From contig DHGT01000083.1 of the NCBI GenBank assembly GCA_002402905.1, forward strand, positions 25,125-89,124: a stretch of DNA of 64,000 bases, read 5' to 3'. The notes under the pieces were generated by a model, which was not told where the DNA came from, searched no databases, and worked only from the letters and a program-made list of their open reading frames with translations. This stretch comes from Desulfatitalea sp. UBA4791. GTDB lineage: Bacteria; Desulfobacterota; Desulfobacteria; Desulfobacterales; Desulfosarcinaceae. Shown here in pieces: positions 1 through 9,700 of this stretch; the stretch's first letter is position 1; each line of letters starts with the position of its first letter. The position numbers and the translations under genes were made by a program.

Positions 1-465
1 ATGGACCTGATGGCGCGCAAGACCATTCTGGACGGCGGCAAGGCCATGATGGCCCTGATCGCCGAGATGCAGAAGAACATCGACCAGGCCAAGGCGATCG
101 AGTCCTTGAAACCGCTGGCCGAAAAGCTCGAGGCGCTCATCAAACGCATCGGCGACGTGGCCATGTTCATCGGCAAGAATATGATGTCCGGCCAAGTCGA
201 AAATGCCTTCATTTTCGCCTACAGTTTCATGGAGATCACCGGCGACATGGTGATGGCCTGGATGCTGCTGTGGCGGGCCGCCATCGCCGCCGAGCAGCTG
301 GGCAGCGCCAAAAAGAAAGACCAGAAGTTCCTCGAAGGGCAGATCAAGTCCGCCGATTTCTTCATCCGCTACATGCTGCCGGTCACCAACGGCAAGATCG
401 ACGGGATTCTGGAGAACTGCTGCGCACCCGTGGAGATCGACGAGGACAGCTTCGGCGGTAAATAG
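1..465 (+). CDS. Acyl-CoA dehydrogenase, C-terminal fragment (5' end outside window)
   Basis: Only the last ~154 residues are visible; the reading frame is open at base 1 and the family is normally near 600 residues, so the gene starts upstream and the ATG at base 1 is probably internal. The visible helices, including IGKNMMSGQVENAFIFAYS and a segment ending in FFIRYMLPVTNGKID, resemble the all-helical C-terminal extension of large bacterial acyl-CoA dehydrogenases (AcdA/FadE-like, acting on acyl-CoA with ETF as electron acceptor). The neighbourhood supports this: fadD is convergent just downstream, and etfBA with its membrane oxidoreductase follow within 5 kb. The stop TAG is at 463-465, 39 bases before a strong terminator. 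FAD-binding and catalytic parts lie outside the window, so substrate chain length cannot be judged. Confidence 0.8.
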   Translation: MDLMARKTILDGGKAMMALIAEMQKNIDQAKAIESLKPLAEKLEALIKRIGDVAMFIGKNMMSGQVENAFIFAYSFMEITGDMVMAWMLLWRAAIAAEQLGSAKKKDQKFLEGQIKSADFFIRYMLPVTNGKIDGILENCCAPVEIDEDSFGGK

Positions 466-504
466 ACGATAGGTTTCGATCGTGAGTTAGGCAAAGAGGA
501 AGTC

Positions 505-540
505 AAAATGCCGGAGGTCCCTCGGGACCCCCGGCATTTT
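505..540. terminator. Bidirectional intrinsic terminator between convergent genes
   Basis: Arms 505-520 and 525-540 form a 16-pair stem (AAAATGCCGG then GGTCC, one A/C mismatch at 515/530) with a four-base loop at 521-524. The stem is A-rich on the left and T-rich on the right (TTTT, then CTTTCTT), so it can act on the acyl-CoA dehydrogenase transcript (+) and the fadD transcript (-). Confidence 0.85.
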
Positions 541-597
541 CTTTCTTGATTCGGCACTGCGAGAACGCGGATGTGGGCCGCAAAATGCCGTCTGCGG

Positions 598-2292
598 TTA
601 CTTCCTGCGCTTCAACTCCTCCTCGCGCAGATCCTTGCGCAGCACCTTGCCCACGTTGGTCTTGGGCAGCTCCTTGCGGAATTCGATCTCGGTGGGCCAT
701 TTGTATTTGGCGAGCTTGTCGGCCACATAGGCGATCATCTCTTCCTGGGTGGCGGTTTCGCCCTCTTTCAACACGATGAACACCTTCACGGCTTCTCCGC
801 GCGACGGGTGGGGAATGCCGATGGCCGTCGCTTCGACGACCTTGGGATGTTCGAAGTAGATCTCCTCGATGTCCCTCGGGTAAATGTTATACCCGCCGGA
901 GATGACCATGTCCTTCTTGCGGTCGATGATATAAAAATAACCGTCATCGTCCATCTTGGCGATGTCGCCGGTGTGCAGCCATCCGTCGGCCAGGGTTTCG
1001 GCCGTGGCTTCCGGTCGGTTGAGATAGCCCTTCATCACCTGGGGCCCCCGGATCAGCAGTTCGCCGCTTTCGCCCACCGGCACGTCGGTCTTGCCGTCGT
1101 TGAGATCCACGATGCGGCATTCGGTGTCGGAAACCGGAAGGCCGATGCTGCCGACCTTGCGCAGGCTGCCCTCACCGCACGGATTGATATGCGTCACCGG
1201 CGAGCTCTCCGTGAGGCCGTAGCCCTCCACGATGATGCCTTTGGTGCGGGCTTCGAACTCCTTGATCACCTCCACGGGCAGCGGCGCGCTGCCCGAAAAC
1301 ATGTTGTCGATGGAGCTCATGTCGATGCTGCCGCATTCCGGGTGCTGGAGAATGCCGATGTACATGGTGGGCACCAGCGCGGCAAAGGTGGGCTTGGTCT
1401 TTTTGATCGAGGCGATCAACTGGTCCGGTTGGGGTTTGGGAATGAGAATGATCCCCCATCCGTAATAGATCCCCATGTTCATGACGCAGGACAGGCCGAA
1501 TACATGGAAAAAGGGCAGGGCGCCCATGGCGATGTTCTCGGTGTCGACGTGCGGAAACCAGGCGGCGCCCTGCTGCACCTGTTTGCTCAGGTTGCCGTGG
1601 GTCAGCATGGCGCCCTTGCTCACGCCGGTGGTGCCGCCGGTGTACTGGTACATGGCCACATCGTCGAAGGAGAGTTTGACCTTGGGCGGGGCGGGTTGGG
1701 TTTTTGCGATCAGGTCTTTCCAGCGATAAAGCTCGTCGGCCGGGGCCACATCGGCCAGGAGTCCCTTCTTTTTGCCGACCAGCGGAAAGAGCAGGTTCTT
1801 GGGAAAAGGCAGGTAATCCCCGATGCTGGTATAGACGATCTGTTTGATCTTGGTTTTGGGCCGCAGGGCGACCATGCGCTTGGCCAGCAAATCGATGGTG
1901 ACGAGCACCTTGGAGCCCGAATCGTTCAACTGGTGCTCCAGCTCCCGGTCGGAATAGAGCGGGTTGTTCATCACGGCGATGCCGCCGATCCGGTGGATGG
2001 CATAATAGGCGGCCACGCAGGGAATGACGTTGGGCAGCAGAATGGCCACTGCGTCTCCCTTGCGGACACCGAAATTGTGGAGGCAAGTGGCAAAGCGGTC
2101 CACCATGTCTTTGAGCTGGGCATAGTTGAGTGTGTACCCCTCGAAATTGAGTGCCATCTTGTTTGGAAAACGACTGACGGTTCGATCCAGGAATTCTGGC
2201 AGGCAGAGGTTTTCGTACTTGGGAACTTCAGGAACGCCGGATTGGTAGTGTTTCAGCCAGGGTTTGTCCTGGTAGGCCACTGTCGCTGTCAC
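598..2292 (-). CDS. fadD: Long-chain fatty-acid--CoA ligase
   Basis: This protein of 564 residues activates fatty acids to acyl-CoA with ATP at the membrane, the entry step of beta-oxidation. It has the AMP-binding P-loop YTGGTTGVSKGAMLTHG (about residues 217-233), the adenylate motif GYGLTESSPV, and the C-terminal hinge block with GWLHTGDIAKMDDDGYFYI followed by DRKKDMVISGGYN. The frame stays open for another 108 codons upstream, but the GTG at 2292 is preferred: AAGGAGGT lies 5 bases before it, and the protein then starts like other FadD proteins (MTATVAYQDKPW). E. coli FadD has 561 residues. It is convergent with an acyl-CoA dehydrogenase gene and divergent from the ETF operon; the shared region carries a FadR-like palindrome. 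Confidence 0.93.
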   Translation of the reverse strand: MTATVAYQDKPWLKHYQSGVPEVPKYENLCLPEFLDRTVSRFPNKMALNFEGYTLNYAQLKDMVDRFATCLHNFGVRKGDAVAILLPNVIPCVAAYYAIHRIGGIAVMNNPLYSDRELEHQLNDSGSKVLVTIDLLAKRMVALRPKTKIKQIVYTSIGDYLPFPKNLLFPLVGKKKGLLADVAPADELYRWKDLIAKTQPAPPKVKLSFDDVAMYQYTGGTTGVSKGAMLTHGNLSKQVQQGAAWFPHVDTENIAMGALPFFHVFGLSCVMNMGIYYGWGIILIPKPQPDQLIASIKKTKPTFAALVPTMYIGILQHPECGSIDMSSIDNMFSGSAPLPVEVIKEFEARTKGIIVEGYGLTESSPVTHINPCGEGSLRKVGSIGLPVSDTECRIVDLNDGKTDVPVGESGELLIRGPQVMKGYLNRPEATAETLADGWLHTGDIAKMDDDGYFYIIDRKKDMVISGGYNIYPRDIEEIYFEHPKVVEATAIGIPHPSRGEAVKVFIVLKEGETATQEEMIAYVADKLAKYKWPTEIEFRKELPKTNVGKVLRKDLREEELKRRK

Positions 2293-2570
2293 GTGCACCT
2301 CCTTGTCAGTTAAACATTGATGGAAACTCTCATGTCGACGATGCGGGGTCGTCAGGGGTGGGAAGGCCAACTCTGAGTTATCGTTTTTGTAATGGCGAAC
2401 ATGCGGATTTGTCAAGTAGCATTCGTTGGTTAACTGTCCACAAATGCGAAACTTTTTAGCACCCTGTCGCCGATTGGGACAGAATGTGAAATCGTCGCCG
2501 GCAGCCGTTGAAAGGCTGCGGACATGGGGATGGGTAGCGGGAGGATCGGATTTTACAGCCCCTTTTTTCC

Positions 2571-2599
2571 TTGACAGCGGTAGATTGGATATGTAGATG
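2571..2599 (+). promoter_or_regulatory. Probable sigma70 promoter of the Fe-S oxidoreductase/etf operon
   Basis: A perfect TTGACA (2571-2576) is followed after 17 bases by TAGATG (2594-2599), a weak -10. The inferred start would be near 2606, inside the 2597-2616 palindrome, which is the classic geometry for repression. Confidence 0.5.
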
Positions 2600-2616
2600 A
2601 ATGAGTCTTCATTCAT
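2597..2616. promoter_or_regulatory. FadR-box-like palindromic operator
   Basis: Perfect 8-base arms ATGAATGA (2597-2604) and TCATTCAT (2609-2616) are separated by GTCT. Arms and 4-base spacer match the consensus known for the TetR-family fatty-acid repressor FadR of Bacillus (TGAATGA-N4-TCATTCA). It overlaps the end of the -10 and the expected start site. No regulator gene is in the window, so the binding protein is inferred. Confidence 0.7.
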
Positions 2617-2658
2617 TAGGCAAAGCAGGTCATTTCATCATAAGGAGATCGACGAACA

Positions 2659-4725
2659 ATGGATTTTGCATTGATTCCACCAGCTATCGGCTCGTTTTGG
2701 TTCATCCCCGCATGGCTCATCTACACTTTGATCCCCGTGGTCGGCATCACGCTCTTCATTTATATCATCGTGATGCGGCTCAAACCCATGGTTTTGGCCG
2801 CCCCGGACAAACCGATCAACGAGTTGCCGCAGCGAATTTTCCAAGTCATCAAAATCTGGCTCCTTCAGTATCGTCATCCCCGCTATATGGCCGCCGGCGT
2901 TTTGCATATCCTGCTTTTCTCGGGTTTTCTGCTTCTGGGGCTGCGCTCTCTGGAGTTGATGTTCGTCGGTATCAAGCCGGGATTCCACCTGCCCGGATTG
3001 GGCGGAACGTTCGGTGCGATTTACGGAGTTCTTCGTTCTTATGCCGCCACCTGGGTACTGGTCGTCGCGGTGTGGGCCATGTACCGCCGACTGGTCGTCA
3101 AACCGGCACGCTATGAGGTGCCGGCCAAATACGGCAAGCCGCATACCGCCGAGGCGGTTTTCGTGTTGGGTCTGATTTCCATTCTGGTGCTGGCCGAGGG
3201 TTTTTTCGAGGGTAGTCTGGTGGCCGCCCAGAAACAGCAGGGCATGGAGGCCCATACCCTGGCGCCCTTTACTCTGGCCTGGATTTTCCATCACGTGCTG
3301 GCAGCGGCACCCAAGGGCATGCTGCAATTCATCCACTCCTTTTCATATTTCGTTCACGATGTGACCTTCTTTTTCTTCCTGTGCTTCCTGCCGTTCGGCA
3401 AACATTTCCATGTCATCACTTCGCTGTTCAACGTATTTTTGATGCGCGTCCAGCGCGGCAACATCAAGCCGGTAAAATACGGCGTCAGCCGCGAGCAGCT
3501 CGACGACCTCGAATCGTTCGGCGTCAAAAAGCTGGAAGATTTCACCTGGCGCCACATCCTGCATTTTTACTCTTGCGTGGATTGCGGGCGCTGTTCGGAC
3601 AACTGTCCGGCCAACGCGGTCGGCCGTCCCCTGTCGCCGCGCTTTATCTCGATCAAGGGCCGCAACCTGGTGTTTGCCAAATATCCGGTTTTCGGCGAAC
3701 CCAAGGCTGGCGACGAACCGTTGATCGGTACGACCTATGAAGAAGACGAGATCTGGTCCTGTACCACCTGCGGCGCCTGCGAGCAGGAGTGCCCGGTGGG
3801 CATCGAATATATCGACAAGATCGTGGACCTGCGCCGCGGCATGGTCGACGAAGGCATGGTGCCCCAATCCCTGCAAAAGCCGCTGAGCGCCATCGAGAAG
3901 CGCGGCAATCCCTGGGGCAAGATGGAGAAGAAACGCGCCGAGTGGACCAAGGCGCTCGACGAATCGATCCACGTGAAGGCCCTCGACGCCGGGGAACAGG
4001 CCGAAGTGCTCTACTTCGTGGACAGCATCACCTCGTTCGACGACCGCATGCAATCCATCGGCCAGGCTACGGCCAAGCTGCTACATTCGGCCGGTGTCGA
4101 TTTCGGTATCCTGGGTAAAAGCGAAAAGGACAGCGGCCATGAAGTCCGCCGTTTCGGCGAGGAGATGCTCTTCCAGAGCCTGCGCGAACACAACACCGAA
4201 ATGATCAAGGAGTCCGGCGCCACCAAGATCGTCACCGCCGATCCCCATGCCCTCAACGCCCTGAAAAACGACTACGAGGGTCTGCCGCCGGTCGAACACG
4301 TCAGCCAATTCCTGCTCAAACAGGTCCGCAAGGGCACGCTGAAATTCAAGCCCATCGAAGATGGGAATAAGGTTTACACCTACCACGATCCATGCTACCT
4401 GGGACGCCATAACGGTATTTACGAGGATCCCCGTGAATTGATCGACGCCCTTCCGGGTATTCGAAGAGTCGACATGCTGCGCAGCCGCGACCGCTCGTTC
4501 TGTTGCGGCGGCGGCGGATTGATGCTCTTTTACGAACCCGAAGAAGATCAACGCATGGGCGTTCTGCGCGTCAAAATGGCGGAAGAGGCCGGTGCCAACG
4601 TCATCGTCACGGCCTGCCCGTTCTGCCTGGTGAACATCGAAGACGCAATCAAGGTCGCCGGTCTGGAAGGCAAGATGGAAGCCATCGATTTGTCCGAACT
4701 GATGGCCGCACATCTGGTCGATTGA
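2659..4725 (+). CDS. Membrane-bound Fe-S oxidoreductase, likely ETF:quinone oxidoreductase
   Basis: The 688-residue protein has an N-terminal NarI-like membrane part (about residues 1-270, several hydrophobic helices). Two 4Fe-4S motifs follow, CVDCGRCSDNCPAN near residue 306 and CTTCGACEQECPVG near 368. The C-terminal half is HdrD/DUF224-like, with YHDPCYLGRHNG, the CCGGGG motif near 615, and ACPFCLVN. Proteins of this architecture beside etfBA in Syntrophus, Syntrophomonas and sulfate reducers are proposed to pass electrons from reduced ETF to menaquinone during beta-oxidation. That is the likely role here because etfB and etfA follow in the same direction. The start ATG is preceded by an AAGGAG site at 2641-2646. 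It is unlike the flavoprotein ETF-QO of mitochondria, and no such gene is present. Confidence 0.88.
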   Translation: MDFALIPPAIGSFWFIPAWLIYTLIPVVGITLFIYIIVMRLKPMVLAAPDKPINELPQRIFQVIKIWLLQYRHPRYMAAGVLHILLFSGFLLLGLRSLELMFVGIKPGFHLPGLGGTFGAIYGVLRSYAATWVLVVAVWAMYRRLVVKPARYEVPAKYGKPHTAEAVFVLGLISILVLAEGFFEGSLVAAQKQQGMEAHTLAPFTLAWIFHHVLAAAPKGMLQFIHSFSYFVHDVTFFFFLCFLPFGKHFHVITSLFNVFLMRVQRGNIKPVKYGVSREQLDDLESFGVKKLEDFTWRHILHFYSCVDCGRCSDNCPANAVGRPLSPRFISIKGRNLVFAKYPVFGEPKAGDEPLIGTTYEEDEIWSCTTCGACEQECPVGIEYIDKIVDLRRGMVDEGMVPQSLQKPLSAIEKRGNPWGKMEKKRAEWTKALDESIHVKALDAGEQAEVLYFVDSITSFDDRMQSIGQATAKLLHSAGVDFGILGKSEKDSGHEVRRFGEEMLFQSLREHNTEMIKESGATKIVTADPHALNALKNDYEGLPPVEHVSQFLLKQVRKGTLKFKPIEDGNKVYTYHDPCYLGRHNGIYEDPRELIDALPGIRRVDMLRSRDRSFCCGGGGLMLFYEPEEDQRMGVLRVKMAEEAGANVIVTACPFCLVNIEDAIKVAGLEGKMEAIDLSELMAAHLVD

Positions 4726-4845
4726 TCCGGACGCGGGCGTGCCCTGTTCTTACATACCGGGCCATGATCATCATGGCCCGACGGCAAATGACTGACGCCG
4801 GCAGAGGCGTCGAACAGATATAGCGTTTTGAATTCAGGGAAACGA

Positions 4846-4873
4846 ATATTTAGGGAACCATATTTAGGGAACC
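4846..4873 (+). repeat. Two perfect 14-base tandem repeats in the etfB leader
   Basis: The unit ATATTTAGGGAACC occurs at 4846-4859 and 4860-4873, followed by a third partial ATAT. It ends about 12 bases before the etfB Shine-Dalgarno sequence (GGGAGG at 4886-4891), within the 173-base gap between the oxidoreductase gene and etfB. Confidence 0.9.
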
Positions 4874-4898
4874 ATATATCGATCAGGGAGGATTAAAC

Positions 4899-5690
4899 AT
4901 GGAGATTCTGGTATGCGTGAAACGGGTTCCGGACACCGCCGAAAATGAAATCGAGATCAAAGGCGACGGGACCGACATCGAACGTGATGACCTGGTCTAT
5001 TCGGTCAATGAGTGGGACAACTACGCCACGGAAGAAGCCATTCAGATCCGCGACAACGTGGGCGGTTCGGTCACCGTGGTCACCGTCGGCGACGATGAGG
5101 CCGAAGAGGTGCTGCGGCGGCAGATGGCCATGGGCGCGGACAAGGGCATTCTGCTCTCCGACGACGCATTCGAAGGTTCGGATGGACGCGGCATCGCCAC
5201 CATTTTAAAGGCCATCGTGAAAAAGGGGAGCTACGACCTCATCCTGACCGGTGCCCAGGCCGACGACGGCGCGGCCCAGGTGGGCGGCATGCTGGCCGCC
5301 ATGCTGGATCTGCCCTACGCATCCCTGGTCAATAAGGTCGATGTCGGCAGCGGCAAGACCATCAAGGTCGGCCGTGAAATCGAGGGCGGCAACCAGGAGA
5401 TGAGCGAGATCGAACTGCCCTGCGTGCTTTCCATCCAGACCGGCATCAACGAGCCGCGCTACGTGGGTATCCGCGGCATCCGCAAAGTGGCCTCGGTCGA
5501 GATTCCGACCCATGGTGCCGGCGACCTGGGCCTGTCCGCCGACAGCGTCGGCACCGGTGCGGCCCGCGTGAAACGCGTCGATTACTTCACGCCTGAGATG
5601 GGTGCGGGTGCCGAAATCCTGGAAGGCAGCATTGAAGAGAAGATCGATAAACTGATTGAACTTTTGAAAGCCAAAGGAGGGTTGAAATAA
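4899..5690 (+). CDS. etfB: Electron transfer flavoprotein beta subunit
   Basis: The 263-residue product begins MEILVCVKRVPDTAENEIEI and contains the ETF-beta signature region around LTGAQADDGAAQVGGMLA and a late VGIRGIRKV segment. It pairs with EtfA to carry electrons from acyl-CoA dehydrogenases in the cytoplasm. A GGGAGG site precedes the ATG by 7 bases. The stop TAA overlaps the etfA start by one base (TAATG), indicating translational coupling. Length matches the family (about 250-265). Position next to the membrane Fe-S oxidoreductase indicates a catabolic, non-bifurcating ETF, though no bifurcating motif check was possible. Confidence 0.95.
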   Translation: MEILVCVKRVPDTAENEIEIKGDGTDIERDDLVYSVNEWDNYATEEAIQIRDNVGGSVTVVTVGDDEAEEVLRRQMAMGADKGILLSDDAFEGSDGRGIATILKAIVKKGSYDLILTGAQADDGAAQVGGMLAAMLDLPYASLVNKVDVGSGKTIKVGREIEGGNQEMSEIELPCVLSIQTGINEPRYVGIRGIRKVASVEIPTHGAGDLGLSADSVGTGAARVKRVDYFTPEMGAGAEILEGSIEEKIDKLIELLKAKGGLK

Positions 5691-6649
5691 TGGCTCAGAT
5701 ATTTGCCTATATCGCTCACAAAGGTGGGGTTGTCGACGACTCGGCCGCCGAACTGGCCGTGGCGGCGCGTAAGATTGACGCCGCTGCAGAAGTAACGGCC
5801 ATTGTGACCGGCTCCGGCGGCGATGTGGATAAAGCTTGCGAAGGTGCGGCGAAACTCTATGCCCAGGTGTGGAAGTTCAATCATGCCGATCTGGCCTATC
5901 CCAATGCAGAAATCGTGCGCAAACTGTTGACCGACGTGTTACCCAAAGACGGCATCGTTCTGATTCCCCACGACACCTTCGGCATGGATCTGGCACCGGG
6001 CCTGGCCATCAAGTTGGATTCGGCCTATGCGCCGGATGTGGTCGGCATCGACGGCATGGACGGCGCCGTGATGAAAGTCGTGCGCCAGGAGTTTGCCGGC
6101 ATGGCCCATGCCCACGTGACGTGCGATACGGCCGCCGGCGCGGTGCTGACCCTCCGCCCAGGCTCTTTCCAGCCTGAAAACGGCGCGGTTTCCGGCAGCG
6201 TGACCGATAAATCCGGCGACATTGGCGACATCACCGCCAAACGCCGTTTCCTCGAGGTGGTGGAAGCCGAAACCGGCGATGTGGACATCACCAAGGCCGA
6301 CGTGCTGGTCTCCGTTGGCCGCGGCATCGAAGATCAGGACAATATCGGGATCGCCGAAGAGCTCGCCGAGGCCATGGGCGCCGTGGTGAGCTGCTCGCGT
6401 CCCATCGTCGACGCCAAGTGGCTGGAAAAATCCCGCCAGGTGGGTACGTCCGGCAAGACCGTCAAACCCAAAGTCTACATGGCCCTGGGCATCAGCGGTT
6501 CGTTCCAGCATCTGGGCGGCCTCAAGGGCTCGCCGTTCATCGTGGCGGTAAACAAGAATCCCAAGGCCCCCATTTTCCAGGTGGCCGATGTGGGTATCGT
6601 CGAAGATATCCTCGAGTTCATGCCGGCCCTGACCGAGAAGCTGAGCTAA
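5690..6649 (+). CDS. etfA: Electron transfer flavoprotein alpha subunit
   Basis: The 319-residue product shows the canonical C-terminal FAD-binding block of EtfA: VSVGRGIEDQDN, SRPIVDAKWLEKSRQVG, and then a segment ending VYMALGISGSFQHLGG, with IVAVNKNPKAPIFQVADVGI near the end. It binds FAD and forms the heterodimer with EtfB. The start overlaps the etfB stop. A terminator 37 bases downstream closes the operon. Length is usual for the family. Confidence 0.95.
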   Translation: MAQIFAYIAHKGGVVDDSAAELAVAARKIDAAAEVTAIVTGSGGDVDKACEGAAKLYAQVWKFNHADLAYPNAEIVRKLLTDVLPKDGIVLIPHDTFGMDLAPGLAIKLDSAYAPDVVGIDGMDGAVMKVVRQEFAGMAHAHVTCDTAAGAVLTLRPGSFQPENGAVSGSVTDKSGDIGDITAKRRFLEVVEAETGDVDITKADVLVSVGRGIEDQDNIGIAEELAEAMGAVVSCSRPIVDAKWLEKSRQVGTSGKTVKPKVYMALGISGSFQHLGGLKGSPFIVAVNKNPKAPIFQVADVGIVEDILEFMPALTEKLS

Positions 6650-6685
6650 GCATCATTCCGGTCTAGAATTTGAGAACCAACCCAC

Positions 6686-6724
6686 CGGCAAGTCGTGGCC
6701 CTGTCACGGCTTGCCGTTTTTTTT
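6686..6724 (+). terminator. Intrinsic terminator after etfA
   Basis: Stem CGGCAAG (6686-6692) with CTTGCCG (6710-6716), extended inward by CGTG/CACG, loop near 6698-6704, followed by eight T residues (6717-6724). Confidence 0.88.
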
Positions 6725-6790
6725 GTCCGGCCGATCCGCTCGCAATGAGGACTTGCGGCCTACGCCCGCCTTGCCATAAGATCATTGCCG

Positions 6791-9700
6791 ATGCGACCGA
6801 AAATCCGAAATATTGCACTCGTTTCCGGTGCCGTGTGCTGCCTCTTCCTGATGGCGGCCCTGGCGGCGATCTCCATTTTTATCAACAGTGACAAAGGCCG
6901 GGACCTGGCGTTGGACCACCTCCATTCGGTCATCCAGGGGCGGCTCAAGATCGGCGACCATCGGGTGGATCTCATCGCCGGGCGCCTCGTCCTGTCCGAT
7001 GTCCGTCTGGACGACCCGCGGGGCGATCCCGTTGCCGAGGCGAAGCGGTTGCAGGTTCAAATCCGCTGGCTCTCCCTGCTCGGCCGCGCCATTCATATCT
7101 CCCGAGCGACCATCGAGGATCCCTTCCTATCCCTGGCCTGGGATGCCCAGGACCGACTCACGCTGCTCGACATCGTGCCTGGCGCGAATGCGCCAACCGG
7201 CGATGCATCCGATGGCGCACCAGGCTGGCAGGTTCGTCTGGATGACCTGCAGGTGCAGAACGGGCAGCTCATTTTCGACCGGCCGGCCACGAAATGGAGC
7301 GGCAACGCCAGTGGCATCCACGTATCGGCCGGCGGGGATTTGAAACGGCGCGTCGCCAATATCCGGGTTTCCGTCGGCCGCGCAGAGGGGCGATTCGAAG
7401 AGACCCAGGGATCGGTGAGCGATATCGTGGTGTCGGCCCGGTATGCGCAGGACCGAGCCCGCCCTATCCGGCTGGCGCTCGAGACCGCGCGATCGAATGC
7501 AAGTGCCGAGGGCCGCCTGAACCTGGACGCGGACCGACCCGAGGCCACGGCCGTGGTCGAGATCGATCTGGACCTGGCGGAGATTCAACAGTGGCTGCCA
7601 GCCGCCGGCGCCTTGCAAGGCCGGGCCAAAGCCAGAATGACTTTCGAGGGCCCGCTGGATGACCCTGGTGCGGCGCTGACCGTGACCGTCTCCGACGCCA
7701 TGGGATGGGAGACCCCGGTACGCGCCCTGAAGCTCGACGCGCTTCTGGACGGCCGGGTGGTCGATATCGAGCGTTTGACCGCCGAGGACGAATGGGGACG
7801 TATCGAAATCTCCGGTCGTGTGGACCTTCGTCCTGTCTTTCCCCGGACCTTCCATCAGGCCGTTGCCGGATGGTCGGCCGCGGTATTGCGGATCGACCTG
7901 AAGGGACAGGATGTCCGGCCAGAACGGATCACCGCAGTGGAAGTCCCGTGGGACGGAGTCTGGCAGACCCGTTTGCAGATGCAGGGTGATATCGGAGAAT
8001 CATGGCACGGCAGCGGCCAGGCCGAAATCGACCTGAGCGTGGCCGATCTGAAAGGTACGGGCATGCCCCAGCCCAGCGACGGCAAGCTGGTCGCCTATCT
8101 GCAGTGGGCCGGAGGTCGGCTCGGCCTGGATTCATGCCAGGCCACCCTGGATGACACGACCCTGGAGGCCGGCGGTACCCTGGATTGGAATAATCGCCGC
8201 ATCGACGCGCGGGCCACCCTGCGCTCGGATCGGATCGCATCGCTGGGCGCGCTGTTCGGTATGTCCCTGCCGGATGGCAGCGCCCTGTTGAAGCTGGATG
8301 TCGGCGGCCCCTGGGATCGCATGCTGGCCCGTGGCGCGCTCCTGGCCGAGAATCTGGCCCTGGACCAATGGCGTCTCGGCCGGTTGCTGGCCGAAGCGGA
8401 GTTGAAACCCGAGGGGGTGCTTCACATCAACCGTCTGGTGCTGGAAAACCAGGGCAGCCGTGTGGAAGGCAAGGGGCGCTTGACGCTGAAGGATGGCGAG
8501 GGCCGTTGGTTGTCCGATCCGATCGTGCAAGCCAAGGTCGGCAGCACCGCTCTGCACCTGGCCGATTTCGGCCGAGGGCTGGACGGTACGGCCACGTTGG
8601 ACGCCGAGATGGCGGGCACCTTATCCCGGTTGCGCGGCACTTACCGTCTGACCGGCCGAGATCTCGACCTGCGCGATCAGAAGCTCGCCGCGCTGCACCT
8701 CGAAGGCCGCCTGGCCGAAGATACCGTGACCGTGGATCGCATGTCCGTCAGCGCCGTGCCAGGCGAGGAGATCATCGGCAAGGGCTGGTATGCCTTTGAC
8801 CGGCGCTTCGCTGCAGAGGCGGCCACCGAGGGATTCGACGTGCGGCACATTGCCTGGCTGCAGACCGGCGGTCCGGTGCACGGTCGGTTGGAAGGCGCGC
8901 TTAGTGCCGGCGGCACTCTGGACCAGCCCCGGATGTCCGGCCGTCTCTGGCTTCGGCAGCCCCGGATTCACGACCAGGCCTGGGACGATTTTCGTCTGGA
9001 TTTGGCATTGCAGGAACAACGTCTGGTGGTTGATGCCGACCTCACCTTCAAGCTTAAGGCGGACTACCACCTGGAAAGCGGCGATTTCGGATTGACCGCC
9101 GAGTTGGTTCGCACCGACCTGGCGCCTTACCTGGCGCTGGTGGCCGATGCCCAGTGGCAGGGGCGCCTCTCCGGCCGGTTGCAGGCCAACGGAAACTTCC
9201 ATCGACTGGAAAAAGCGGCGGCTGTCCTGCAACTCTCGGACGGTGAATTGCGCTTTAAGGAAGCGCGTGTGATTGCTTTCGAAAGCCTGGCCGCCGATCT
9301 GCACGACGGGGTCGTGACGGTACCCGAAACCCGGATGTGGCTGATGCAGGATGGTGACCTGACGTTCAGCGCCGTCGGCCCTGTGCATCGCGATCTGGCG
9401 GTGCGAATCGACGGGGTGCTCCCCCTGGCCGCCGTGGCCCCTTTCAGCGATGCCGTTGCCGATGCATCGGGAAACGCACGATTTCAAATTCAGGGTCGAG
9501 GCAGCCTGGCCCGGATGACGTGGCAGGGCGAGGTGGCGCTTGAGGAGGTGGGCTGCCGGCTGGTCGATCTGGGCCAGACCCTGCATGGCCTGAACGGCCG
9601 GTTGCGGGTGTCACCCGGTCAGGTGTCCATCGAAACGGTCTCCGGCCGGATCGGCGAGGGGGACTTTTCGATTGACGGCACCGTTCCAGTCGCCGGCATG

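Larger units (their letters stand above)
2293..2658. other. Divergent regulatory region fadD / Fe-S oxidoreductase
   Basis: These 366 bases hold no convincing gene. Open codons run antisense from fadD but lack fadD homology and a ribosome site. The right end holds a sigma70-like promoter and a 20-base palindrome (listed separately). The stretch 2293-2560 is AT-richer than its surroundings and probably carries the fadD leader and promoter; I could not place the fadD promoter with confidence. Confidence 0.6.

Noticed and set aside
571..2313. 580-codon open frame on the plus strand opposite fadD
   Set aside because: It mirrors the fadD gene and arises from GC-rich third positions; it has no ribosome site and no recognisable product, whereas fadD has full motifs.
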